Of a stretch of DNA of 32,180 bases, positions 16,625 to 24,800 are shown one piece after another. The first letter of the stretch is position 1; each line of letters starts with the position of its first letter. The translations under genes and the position numbers were made by a program. The DNA lies in NCBI RefSeq assembly GCF_026130045.1, contig NZ_JAIBNX010000074.1, positions 1 to 32,180 on the forward strand, read 5' to 3'. The stretch is from Micromonospora sp. CPCC 205371. GTDB taxonomy: Bacteria > Actinomycetota > Actinomycetes > Mycobacteriales > Micromonosporaceae. A model generated the notes under the pieces. That model had not been told where the DNA came from. It ran no database searches and saw only the letters and a list, made by a program, of their open reading frames with translations.

Positions 16625-17001
16625 GGTAACCGGGCCACCACGCGCTCGTGCCGCTGCTGCGCCGCCTGTGCGGTGCGCAACCCCAGCGCCTCGGCGATCT
16701 GCGCCCAGGTCAGCCCTTCCGCCCGGGCCACGAACAGCAGGCCCGCCTCCATCTGGTCCAGCTCGCCGCGCGCCGCCGCCAGCAGCGCGATCGCGGCGCA
16801 CAGGTCTTCCGGTATCTGAAGGGCGTCACGATCGGTGTTGGCACGCCACAGTGCCTGGCGGATCAGCGTGACGGCGTCGTGTGGCTGGCCGTCGATCAGC
16901 CACGGAAACCGGGGCAGGTGCTTGCCGCCGCGGTCCATCAACCGTTGCCGGGCGTGCTGCTCGACGTCGGCTGCGGTCTCGTCTCCTGACCCGCTACTCA
17001 T
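16621..17001 (-). CDS. Small HTH DNA-binding protein
   Basis: A 126-residue protein. The last ~30 residues form a sigma-region-4-like helix-turn-helix (LTWAQIAEALGLRTAQAAQQ). The N-terminal part, with KHLPRFPWLIDGQPHDA and a helical AAIALLAAARGELDQME segment, matches a family of short actinobacterial DNA-binding proteins. ATG at 16999-17001 is the first start after the divergent regulatory region. It leads a three-gene operon in which each gene overlaps the next by 4 bases. The tandem repeat at 17018-17047 is its most likely target, giving autoregulation. Confidence 0.75.
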   Translation of the reverse strand: MSSGSGDETAADVEQHARQRLMDRGGKHLPRFPWLIDGQPHDAVTLIRQALWRANTDRDALQIPEDLCAAIALLAAARGELDQMEAGLLFVARAEGLTWAQIAEALGLRTAQAAQQRHERVVARLP

Positions 17002-17017
17002 GCGCCCAGCGTCCCCT

Positions 17018-17047
17018 TCAACAACTTGTTTGTCAACAACCTGTTGA
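17018..17047. promoter_or_regulatory. Tandem 15-bp operator-like repeat
   Basis: Two adjacent 15-mers, TCAACAACTTGTTTG and TCAACAACCTGTTGA, differ at three positions. The second is a perfect inverted repeat TCAACA-N3-TGTTGA; the first is a weaker version. On the minus strand it contains TTGACA, a consensus -35 hexamer. It fills the gap between the divergent HTH and HAD-like genes and reaches the ATG of the latter, so a bound protein would affect both. Confidence 0.6.
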
Positions 17048-17547
17048 TGTACGGTCCACCCGTGTCCATCGCCCTCGTCCTCGACGTAGACGGCGTCGTG
17101 TGCCCGACCTCGGGGCTCAGCCCGTTCGGCGAGGTCGTCGAGGTCGGGGTCGCGCTTCGGCCAGTACAGGTGCCGCCGCTCCTGTGCGCCGCGCTGGCCG
17201 ACCTGGCCGCGCTGCCTGACGTGGCCCCGGCCTGGCTCACGAGCTGGCTGCCACAGACGCGGCGCGCCATGCGGCCACCCTTTCCCGGACCCGAGTGGGA
17301 GCAGATTGAGCTGGAGCCCGGCGAGGGATGGCCGAAGTGGTCGGCGCTGAACGCCTGGCTCGCGCGCAACCCCGAGATCACCCGGCTCGCCTGGATCGAC
17401 GACGACCTGGCCGGCCGAGCCCCGGTGCACGCCGAAGAGCTAGGCCGTCGCGGCCTCGACGCCTTGCTGCTCGCACCAACGACCGACTACGGCATGACCC
17501 CGAGCGACATCTCCCGCCTCAAGCACTGGCTCACCGGCCACCCGTAG
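17047..17547 (+). CDS. HAD-like hydrolase domain protein
   Basis: A 166-residue protein with the HAD motif I signature IALVLDVDGVVCPTSG (DVDG) and a late acidic motif LAWIDDDLAG matching motif IV. The ending GMTPSDISRLKHWL and overall length match the HAD domain family first described in RNA-repair fusion proteins, here stand-alone. The start is uncertain: ATG 17047 and GTG 17062 both lack a clear Shine-Dalgarno site, so a leaderless message is possible. It is divergent from the HTH/PEP-like operon and shares its operator region. Its phosphatase substrate is unknown. Confidence 0.75.
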   Translation: MYGPPVSIALVLDVDGVVCPTSGLSPFGEVVEVGVALRPVQVPPLLCAALADLAALPDVAPAWLTSWLPQTRRAMRPPFPGPEWEQIELEPGEGWPKWSALNAWLARNPEITRLAWIDDDLAGRAPVHAEELGRRGLDALLLAPTTDYGMTPSDISRLKHWLTGHP

Positions 17548-17612
17548 ACGCCAGGCCCGCGCCCACCCTGCCCGTGGCGGGCTCTCCCCGCGCCCTGCCC
17601 CGCCCTGCCGCC

Positions 17613-17669
17613 GATCAAGGGCGAATGCACGTGGTTGGATCTCATTTCCGCGTGCGTTTGCCCTTGATC
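17613..17669 (+). repeat. 57-bp hairpin-forming intergenic repeat, copy 2
   Basis: This copy sits in the 334-base gene-free gap 17548-17881. Its 22-base arms start GATCAAGGGC and end GCCCTTGATC, with G-U wobbles at the three imperfect positions when read as plus-strand RNA. It matches the reverse complement of bases 1-57 at 54 of 57 positions; the three changes are in the loop region (positions 25, 33, 34), none in a stem. Extra half-sites TTGCCCTTGATC at 17677-17688 and TTTGCCCTTGCTC at 17762-17774 suggest older, decayed copies. Nothing else was recognised in the gap. Confidence 0.78.
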
Positions 17670-17881
17670 CATGCGATTGCCCTTGATCGCGGCCGGCCAC
17701 GGCCTAGCCATCGCGGCGCGCGGGCCGCCGCGCCCTCTACCCGCTCCGCACGCCTTGCTCGTTTGCCCTTGCTCCGAGCATCTGCGACCGCGCATGTTCG
17801 GTCACGCGTGAGCGACGTGGGCACCCACCAGCGAACGCAGGCACGCGCTGGCGCGCGGCTGTCCTGGACCACGGCGGTCCG

Positions 17882-18868
17882 CTAGAGGCCCATGTCTTGG
17901 CGCAGGGCCGCGACCATCTTGACGTTGCGGACATACTCGTCCGCGGACGTCGCCTCGCTCGCCTGGTTCAGCCCGTGCGGCCAGAAGTGGGCGCCGTCGG
18001 CGTAGAGCACCGCGGCCGAGTTGTTGTCGAGCGTGCGGAGCTGGTTGATCGCGTTGGCACCAGTCCACCGGCCGCCGGAGATCCGGGAGGCCCAGTTGCC
18101 GTGGGTGCCCACGCCGAGGGTGTGCGCGATCTCGTGCATGGCGGTCGCCTGCTGCATAGTCGACTTGGCACCGAAGCGGATGGTGCCGTTGATGTTGCCG
18201 TCGGCCGTCGGCACGCTGGGCTCGTAGTGGATCGACAGCGCCTTGCTGACGCTGATGTAGCAGTTGTACACCGTCAGGGCCAGGTTCATGGCCTCGGTGA
18301 TCCGGTTGTACGAGTCGAGCTGGTCGGCGGTCGGCGCCGAGGCCCGGTGCAGCGTGTAGGTGATGCCGCCGGAGGCCGGGCAGCCGGGACCGCCGGTCGT
18401 GCTGTTCCACCGCTGGTTGGCGCCGCCGTTGCATGTCCACAGGATGATCGCCGTGCCGTTGGCGGTGCCGCCGCCGCTGGCGTCGAGGCAGAGCCCCGAC
18501 AGCGCGCTGGTGATCGTGCCGTTGCTGTTGACGTTCCACACCTGGTTGGTGCCGCCCGTGCAGTCCCATATGACCACCTGGGTGCCGGCCGTCGTGCCGT
18601 TGTTGTAGGCGTCCAGGCACTTCGTGCCCGCGTACGCCCGCAGCTGCCGGCCGGAGGTGTGGTTCCACTGCTGGTTGCTTCCGCCGTTGCAGTCGTACAG
18701 CTTCACCTGCGTGCCGTTGGTCTTGTTCGCGCTCGGCACGTCGACGCAGCGTCCGGACGGGGCGCCACGGATGGCGCCAACGGCGGCCGAGGCGGGGGCG
18801 GCGACGGCGAGCAGGGAACACGCGAGGGCGCTAGCGGTGGCAGCAGCGAGGAGGCGGAGGTTCGGCAT
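17882..18868 (-). CDS. Secreted ricin-lectin (CBM13-like) protein with metzincin-type zinc motif
   Basis: A 328-residue exported protein. A Sec signal ends near ASAA (about residue 29). A beta-trefoil lectin domain at about 30-160 holds three QxW repeats (66-68, 109-111, 152-154), each after a CLD/CVD-type strand. The C-terminal domain at about 168-328 carries HEIAHTLGVGTH (His245, Glu246, His249, His256), the HExxHxxGxxH zinc site of metzincin proteases. It is thus likely a glycan-targeted secreted metalloprotein. The ATG at 18866-18868 is chosen because GAGGAG lies 7 bases before it; a 17-residue longer frame has no such site. Confidence 0.88.
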   Translation of the reverse strand: MPNLRLLAAATASALACSLLAVAAPASAAVGAIRGAPSGRCVDVPSANKTNGTQVKLYDCNGGSNQQWNHTSGRQLRAYAGTKCLDAYNNGTTAGTQVVIWDCTGGTNQVWNVNSNGTITSALSGLCLDASGGGTANGTAIILWTCNGGANQRWNSTTGGPGCPASGGITYTLHRASAPTADQLDSYNRITEAMNLALTVYNCYISVSKALSIHYEPSVPTADGNINGTIRFGAKSTMQQATAMHEIAHTLGVGTHGNWASRISGGRWTGANAINQLRTLDNNSAAVLYADGAHFWPHGLNQASEATSADEYVRNVKMVAALRQDMGL

Positions 18869-18890
18869 GCTCTGACTCCTCATGGCCAGG

Positions 18891-18905
18891 GGGAATCGCT
18901 TTCCC
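18891..18905. promoter_or_regulatory. Possible operator upstream of the lectin-metalloprotein gene
   Basis: GGGAATCGCTTTCCC has 5-base inverted arms around a 5-base centre. It lies 22 bases before the lectin-metalloprotein ATG. Sites of the GGAAAGCG-TTTCC style are common targets of LacI-family regulators of secreted carbohydrate-active genes. The arms are short, so chance is possible. Confidence 0.35.
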
Positions 18906-18927
18906 GCGAACGTACACATTCAGATCT

Positions 18928-19394
18928 TTGGATGCAAGCGGCGTGCCGGCCACGCGACAGCGGTCGTTCCTGGCCGGCCTGCGCGTCGCCAGGCACCACA
19001 GCGGGCCGGCATCCCCGCCCGGCGCCCCGCTACCCACCATCGGCGGCAACGTCGTCGTCACGACCGGCGAAGGACCACTCACCCTGCTGTCCTGGGTGGA
19101 CGGTCGGGAACTCGTCGGAGACACCGCGGTCGAGCAACAACTGATCGGCTCCACGCTCGCCCTCGTACACCGTGCGCTGGCAACCGCGGACGTGCCCGAT
19201 ACGGAACGCTAGGCACGCTGACCGAGGCGGAGGTCCACCGTGGCCTGGCCCCGCTGCTCCAATTCCGATGGGCCGTACATGCCGACTACGTCGCTCGAAG
19301 GATCGCCAACCACGACCTGACTGGCATAACCGGCCCGCAGGACAACGAGGTTGGCCTCGAAGACGCCCACCGGCATCTGCGGGCCGGACGATGA
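18928..19394 (+). pseudogene. Degraded aminoglycoside-phosphotransferase-like gene
   Basis: Two pieces of one kinase-fold protein remain in different frames. Bases 18928-19212 encode a mid-N-terminal piece (VVVTTGEGPLTLLSWVDGRE, then LIGSTLALVHRAL). Bases ~19216-19394 encode a C-terminal piece (LLQFRWAVHADYVARRIANH and a DNEVGLEDA ending). The nucleotide-binding N-terminus and the whole catalytic segment (HGD...N and DFD-type motifs) are missing, and the frame changes between pieces. It cannot make an active phosphotransferase. The assignment rests on recognising the family's C-terminal pattern. Confidence 0.65.
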
Positions 19395-19555
19395 CTTTGA
19401 AGGCCTACCAAATAGTGCCGACGGAAGATTCCCAGGCGTGAGTAGCAATGAGGTGTTCATTCACTCCTCATGCGACTCAGCCACCGTAGACTTGTGATTC
19501 TCTAATCAACGACCTCGCTGCAAGATCGTATGCGAGCAGAACGGCGGGACGTGAC
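19395..19555. other. Low-GC intergenic stretch before the two-TM gene
   Basis: These 161 bases are more AT-rich than the surroundings. A TAGACT at 19487-19492 could be a -10 element for the next gene, but no -35 at proper spacing was found. No other structure was recognised. Confidence 0.3.
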
Positions 19556-20407
19556 ATGAGCATTGAACGCCTCCTGGACAAGCCGGCGCTCCGAAATACG
19601 CGCACGCTTGCGGCCACAGCAAATTCCGCCACCTTCTTCGTACTCGCCAGCATCAGCCTTTCGACCCTTGCGACGACAGCATTCACCGCCGTAATGAGGC
19701 GCCCAATCCATCTGCAAGCAGGAATTGCGATAGCAATGACCGCCGCAGGGCTTCTGCTAATATCGGCACATCACAGAGTTCGCGAGCAGAATCCAACCCA
19801 ATACACAATACTGGCACTTGAGGGAACACTAGAGGTCAGGCGGGAAAACGGCTACAGGCGCTACACGTACGAGCGGCTCCAAAGGATCGAGGCAGCACGA
19901 AACGATCTGCGCCTCATCGAGCTACGAGAACACTGGACGGGAAAGAGCGCCACAGATCCTCAGGTAGAGCTGTGCAAGCCGCGGGGCGCTCGCCTACTTG
20001 ACGGGAAGGACCCCGAAACAGACAGTCGGGTCTACCGGTGGGTTTATCCGGGGCGACCGATGAGGCGCGGAGAACAACTCGAAGTCATGGTGAGGCAAAC
20101 CCATGCCGACGACCTAGGCGTCCAACGACCATATTTCCGTCAGGGCGGCGGCAGGTACAAGACAAAGAGCGTGACTGTCAGGGTCCGTTTTCCGAAGGAA
20201 GAAGATCCAGGTGATGTCACGGGTGCCGCCTGGAACACGGGCAACGCATTACGACAGACGCAGATCATGACGGAGTTCCCGCCGCGAAGACACGACACCG
20301 ACGATGCTTCAATGGTGGAATACAGCATCGAGGTAACTTCACCGGCCCGGCACCACTCGTACGGACTCCGGTGGACCTGGCCCCGCTCGGAGGCGGAAAC
20401 GAAGTAA
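19556..20407 (+). CDS. Hypothetical two-transmembrane protein, low GC
   Basis: A 283-residue protein I do not recognise. Two hydrophobic segments at about 24-46 and 53-70 form a hairpin anchor. A charged, probably cytoplasmic domain follows: an Arg/Glu-rich helical stretch (YTYERLQRIEAARNDLRLIE) and a beta-rich C-terminus with YRWVYPGRPMRRGEQLEVMV, SVTVRVRFPKEE and a final YGLRWTW. The C-terminal pattern recalls beta-sandwich accessory domains of some actinobacterial regulators, a weak resemblance. The gene is clearly lower in GC than its neighbours, uses ATA and other rare codons, and has a TTA leucine codon at 20249-20251 (residue 232). These are signs of recent transfer and possible bldA-tRNA control. 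It is followed by its own terminator. Confidence 0.72.
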   Translation: MSIERLLDKPALRNTRTLAATANSATFFVLASISLSTLATTAFTAVMRRPIHLQAGIAIAMTAAGLLLISAHHRVREQNPTQYTILALEGTLEVRRENGYRRYTYERLQRIEAARNDLRLIELREHWTGKSATDPQVELCKPRGARLLDGKDPETDSRVYRWVYPGRPMRRGEQLEVMVRQTHADDLGVQRPYFRQGGGRYKTKSVTVRVRFPKEEDPGDVTGAAWNTGNALRQTQIMTEFPPRRHDTDDASMVEYSIEVTSPARHHSYGLRWTWPRSEAETK

Positions 20408-20408
20408 G

Positions 20409-20440
20409 CTGGGATTGGGGCCCCAATCCAGTTTGTTGTT
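20409..20440 (+). terminator. Rho-independent terminator after the two-TM gene
   Basis: Directly after the TAA at 20405-20407, GGATTGGGGCCCCAATCC is a perfect 18-base palindrome (extended by CT/AG past a one-base bulge), followed by the T-rich GTTTGTTGTT. It should stop rightward transcription. The remaining bases to 20630 show no gene. Confidence 0.75.
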
Positions 20441-20630
20441 GACTACAGCTTTCTCAAGCGAAATTGCTAGTCCCCGCCCATGTCTAGCCTCCTCACGCGG
20501 CGGCTGCGCGCCGGCAGCCACATCCATAGTGGTGCACAAAGAAGCCCGCCGAGAGGAAACCCTGAAGCTGCCTCGCGAGCAGCCCAGGATACTTCCCAAC
20601 CCGGCGGTCAACAGGACAAAAAGTATCAGG

Positions 20631-21167
20631 TCAGTCGCCGGCGATCGCGGGTGGGAGGTCGTCGAACCAGGCCAGCATCGCGCGCTCATAGGCGATCCCG
20701 AACCTCAGCGTCGCTATCGCGTACGGCTCCGCCTCGGCCGCCTCGGGTGGCAGCGCCGCGTCGATCTGCTCGTACGTGGCCAGGCGGTCGGCGTGCACCT
20801 GCCGGTGCTTGGCCACGATCGCGGCCAGCCGCTCGGCGGGCACGTGCCGGCCGAACATCACGGTCAGCAGCAAGGGAAACCGGATCGTCTCCGGATCGGG
20901 TTCGCGCGAGACCCATGCGGCGAACGCCGCCCGGCCGGCGTCGGTGATGGCGTACGGTCGCCGGTCTCGCCGGCCGCGTTCCTGTGCCTCGACGAGCCCG
21001 TCGGCCGCCATGGCGCTTAGCTCCCGGTACACCTGGCTCTGCGTGAGCGACCAGAAGTCGCCGATGCGGGACTGGGCCGTGGCGACCAGGTCCCAGCCGG
21101 ACATGGGTCCCTCGTGCAGGAAGCCGAGCAGCGAGGCGGCGGTCGCGTTCAGCGGGCGAGCGGTCAT
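20631..21167 (-). CDS. PadR-family transcriptional regulator
   Basis: A 178-residue PadR protein of the longer subtype. The N-terminal winged helix is visible (AASLLGFLHEGPMSGWDLV, then WSLTQSQVYRELSAMAADGL and the wing RRDRRPYAITDAGRAAFAAW). The C-terminal part is a coiled dimerisation domain (FGRHVPAERLAAIVAKHRQ onward). The ATG at 21165-21167 is chosen because AAGGAGG lies 6 bases upstream. It diverges from the DUF2306-like membrane gene, with a TGACA-N8-TGTCA site between them, suggesting it represses both itself and that gene in response to a small hydrophobic ligand. Confidence 0.93.
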   Translation of the reverse strand: MTARPLNATAASLLGFLHEGPMSGWDLVATAQSRIGDFWSLTQSQVYRELSAMAADGLVEAQERGRRDRRPYAITDAGRAAFAAWVSREPDPETIRFPLLLTVMFGRHVPAERLAAIVAKHRQVHADRLATYEQIDAALPPEAAEAEPYAIATLRFGIAYERAMLAWFDDLPPAIAGD

Positions 21168-21179
21168 CCAATCCCTCCT

Positions 21180-21197
21180 TGACATGTCATTGTGTCA
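21180..21197. promoter_or_regulatory. Predicted PadR operator overlapping a -35 box
   Basis: TGACA-N8-TGTCA is an inverted repeat with the 8-base spacing common for PadR sites. Its left part is also the 10-base palindrome TGACATGTCA. It overlaps TTGACA (21179-21184), a perfect -35 hexamer for rightward transcription toward the membrane gene, though the -10 is weak. Confidence 0.5.
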
Positions 21198-21251
21198 GGT
21201 CGCACGATGGAGTGACGATATTCCACTTAGATAGGTCACGGGGGCGTCTCC

Positions 21252-21740
21252 ATGGACTGGTTGCATCCCGCGCTCGTCGGCGTCCACGCCACCGCCGGCG
21301 GCCTCGGCCTACTGCTCGCCGGCCCGGTGATGCTGGCTCCCAAGCGGCGGGGCCGGCACCCGCTGCTGGGCCGGGCGTACGCGGTCTGCGCCGGCGTGCT
21401 GTGCCTGACCGCGTTCGGTCTCGTCGCCTACGACCCGGCGGGCCTGGTGGGGCTGGCCGTGCTCGGCATCTTCACGGTGGTGTGGGTGGCTGGCGGCGTG
21501 TGGATGGCCCGGCGCCGGCCCGTGCTGCACGGCAGCCGCTACGCCTGGCGTGTCTGGCACCTGAGCCTCATGGGCAGCAGCGTGATCGCCTTCGTCACGG
21601 CCTTTCTCGTCCAGATGGCCGAGGGTCATCTGGTCGCCTGGATCGCACCGACCGCCGTCGGAACGCTGCTCATCACGGTCGCCAACATTCGTGAGCTGGC
21701 GCGCCAAGCGGCACGGCCGTCGGTTACCCACACGTCCTGA
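21252..21740 (+). CDS. DUF2306-like four-helix membrane protein
   Basis: A 162-residue integral membrane protein with four hydrophobic segments (about 8-28, 42-62, 65-85 and 105-145 as a longer pair region). The GRHPLLGRAYAVCAGVL segment after the first helix, and the WHLSLMGSSVIAFVTAF segment, match the DUF2306 pattern in which conserved histidines follow membrane spans. Function is unknown; it is probably the target of the divergent PadR regulator. The start ATG has only a weak G-rich ribosome site. Confidence 0.8.
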   Translation: MDWLHPALVGVHATAGGLGLLLAGPVMLAPKRRGRHPLLGRAYAVCAGVLCLTAFGLVAYDPAGLVGLAVLGIFTVVWVAGGVWMARRRPVLHGSRYAWRVWHLSLMGSSVIAFVTAFLVQMAEGHLVAWIAPTAVGTLLITVANIRELARQAARPSVTHTS

Positions 21741-21860
21741 TGACTCGTGCCGTGCTGTGGCGGCGGACACGAAGGCGACATACGGGCGTTACGCGCCGTT
21801 CAGCTGCGCTAGCGTGGACGGCTGGCCGCGCGCCCGGTGGCGTGCCCAGAGAGGTGCGCT

Positions 21861-24800
21861 GTGACCCTGACGCCCGTCCTGCCGACTGCTGCTGCCGTCT
21901 TCCGGTCTGATACGGCACCGGCCAGCCGGACCCTTCTGGACATCCTGGACGGCACGGTCGCGCGGCATCCGGACGCTCCGGCGATCGACGACGGCACGCG
22001 GGTGTACGACTATCGCCGGCTGGCCGCGGAGGTCGACGCGGTGCGGCAGAAGCTCGCCGCGTCCGGCATCGGCGTGGGCGACCGGGTCGGCATCCGGATC
22101 TCGTCCGGCACCGCCGACCTGTACGTCGCGATCCTCGCGGTCCTCGCCGTCGGAGCCGCCTACGTGCCGGTGGAGGCCGATGACCCCGACGAGCGGGCGG
22201 AGCTGGTGTTCGCGGAGGCGAACGTATGCGCGGTACTCGGCGACGGCCTGGCGATGACGTCGCTGGCCCCGCCGGGGGCGTCGGCGCAGGGAAGGCCGGG
22301 GCCCGACGACGACGCCTGGATCATCTTCACCTCCGGCTCGACCGGCAAGCCGAAGGGCGTCGCGGTCAGCCACGCGTCGGCGGCGGCGTTCGTGGACGCC
22401 GAGGCGCGGCTGTTCCTGACCGCGGAGCCGATCGGGCCGGACGACCGCGTACTGGCCGGGCTGTCGGTGGCGTTCGACGCGTCGTGCGAGGAGATGTGGC
22501 TGGCCTGGCGGCACGGCGCGTGCCTGGTGCCGGCCGCGCGTTCCCTGGTACGCAGCGGCGTCGACCTCGGCCCATGGCTGGCGGCCCGGGGCATCACCGT
22601 GGTGTCGACGGTGCCGACGCTCGCCGCGCTGTGGCCCGCGGAGGCGCTCGACGGCGTACGTCTGCTGATCTTCGGTGGCGAGGCGTGCCCGCCCGAGCTC
22701 GCCGAACGCTTGGCCGTGCCGGGCCGCGAGGTCTGGAACACGTACGGGCCGACCGAGGCGACCGTCGTGGCCTGCGCCGCCCGGCTCACCGGCGAGGGGC
22801 CGGTACGGATCGGGCTCCCGCTGGCTGGATGGCGGCTCGCCGTCGTCGACGCGCTCGGCGAGCCCGTGCCGATGGGTGGCACCGGTGAGCTGGTGATCGG
22901 CGGTGTGGGCCTGGCCCGCTACCTCGACGCGGCCAAGGACGCGGAGCGGTTCGCGCCGCTGCCCTCGCTCGGCTGGGACCGTGCCTACCGCAGCGGTGAC
23001 ATGGTGCGCGCCGAGCCGGAGGGCCTCATCTTCATCGGCCGCAACGACGAGCAGATCAAGCTCGGCGGGCGGCGGATCGAGCTGGGCGAGGTCGACGCCG
23101 CGCTCCAGGCACTGCCCGACGTGGCCGGCGCGGCCGCGGCGGTACGTCGCACCAAGGCCGGCAACCAGGTCCTGGTCGGATACGTGACCCTGCTCGACGG
23201 CGCGGAGTTCGACCCGGACGCGGCGGCGGCACGGCTGCGCGAGCACCTGCCCGCCGCTCTCGTGCCGCTGCTCGCCGTCGTCGACACGCTGCCGACCCGC
23301 ACGTCCGGAAAGGTGGACCGGGCCGCGCTGCCCTGGCCGCTGCCCACAGTAGACACGCACGGGGCGGCGCTGTCCGAGACCGAGGCGTGGCTCGCCGAGG
23401 GCTGGGCGGAGATCCTCGGCGTACGGGTGACCGAGGCGGGGGCAGACTTCTTTCGCAACGGAGGCAGCAGCCTCGCCGCGGCGCAGCTGATCGCCTGGAT
23501 TCGCACCCGCCACCCCCAGGTGTCGGTCGGCGACCTCTACCAGCACCCCCGGCTGGCCGACCTCGCGGCGGTACTGGACGGGCTCGGCGCGAGCGCCACG
23601 ACCAGGCGCGAGGTCGCTCCCACGCCACGGCTCGCGGGCGCCATCCAGACGCTGCTCATGGTGCCGCTGCTGACGATCGTCGGGCTGCGCTGGCTGACCG
23701 TCCTGGCCCTGGCCGCCAAGCTCCTTGGCGCGCCGTGGGCGCCGGCCGTCTCGTGGTGGTGGGTCGCGCTGGGCTGGTTCCTGCTGTTCAGCCCGGTGGG
23801 ACGGATCGGCATCGCGGCGGGCGGGGCGCGGCTGCTGCTGCGCGGCGTGGGGCCGGGGCGCTATCCCCGCGGCGGCCCGGTCCACTTGCGACTGTGGACC
23901 GCGGAGAGGCTGGCCGACCTGAGCGGCGCGACCAGCGTCGCGGGCGCGTCGTGGATGACCCGGTACGCGCGGGCGCTCGGAGCCGAGATCGGCCGCGACG
24001 TCGACCTGCACTCCGCACCGCCGGTCACCGGCCTGCTGAAGGTGGGGCGGGGCGCGGCAGTGGAGCCTGAGGTCGACCTGAGCGGGTACTGGGTCGACGG
24101 GGATGTCGTCCACATCGGACAGGTCCGGATCGGTGCGGGTGCGCGGATCGGCGCCCGCAGCACGCTGCTGCCGGGTGTGCGGATCGGTAAGGGCGCGCAG
24201 GTCGGTGCCGGCTCGACGGCCCGCGGGACGGTGCCGGCGGGCCAGCGGTGGGTCGGTGCACCGGCCACCCGGGCCGGCAAGAGCGGCCACACCTGGCCGG
24301 TGGAGCGGCCGGGCCGGTCCCGGCGTTGGGGCACGGCATACGGCGCGACCTCGCTGCTGCTCGGCATGCTGCCGGCCGTGGCCGCCCTGCCCGGGATCGC
24401 CGTCCTGGCGCGCGCGGCCGCCGGCGCCGGCACGCTCGGCGGCGCGGTCACCGCCGCGCTGCTGGCCATCCCGGCCGCCGCGCTGATGTACGTCGCCGCC
24501 TACGCGGCGCTGGTGCTGGTCGCCGTCCGCTCGCTGAGCGTCGGACTGCGCGAGGGCTACCACCCGGTGCACAGCCGGGTCGCGTGGCAGGTGTGGGCGA
24601 CCGAGCGCCTGATGGGCATGGCGCGGGTCGGGCTCTTCCCGCTGTACGCCAGCGTGCTGACGCCGGCGTGGCTGCGGCTGCTCGGCGCGAAGGTGGGCCG
24701 GGGCGTGGAGGCGTCCACCGTCCTCGCGCTGCCGAAGATGACCACCGTCGCCGACGGCGCGTTCCTGGCCGACGACACGATGGTCGCCACGTACGAGCTG

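Noticed and set aside
17613-17669. The 57-bp palindrome as a transcription terminator
   Set aside because: No T-run follows it, it is 66 bases past the nearest stop, and an inverted near-copy at bases 1-57 points to a repeat family instead.
21789-21815. TTACGC/TAGCGT as promoter of the NRPS gene
   Set aside because: The 15-base spacing is short and the hexamers are weak; not supported well enough to list.
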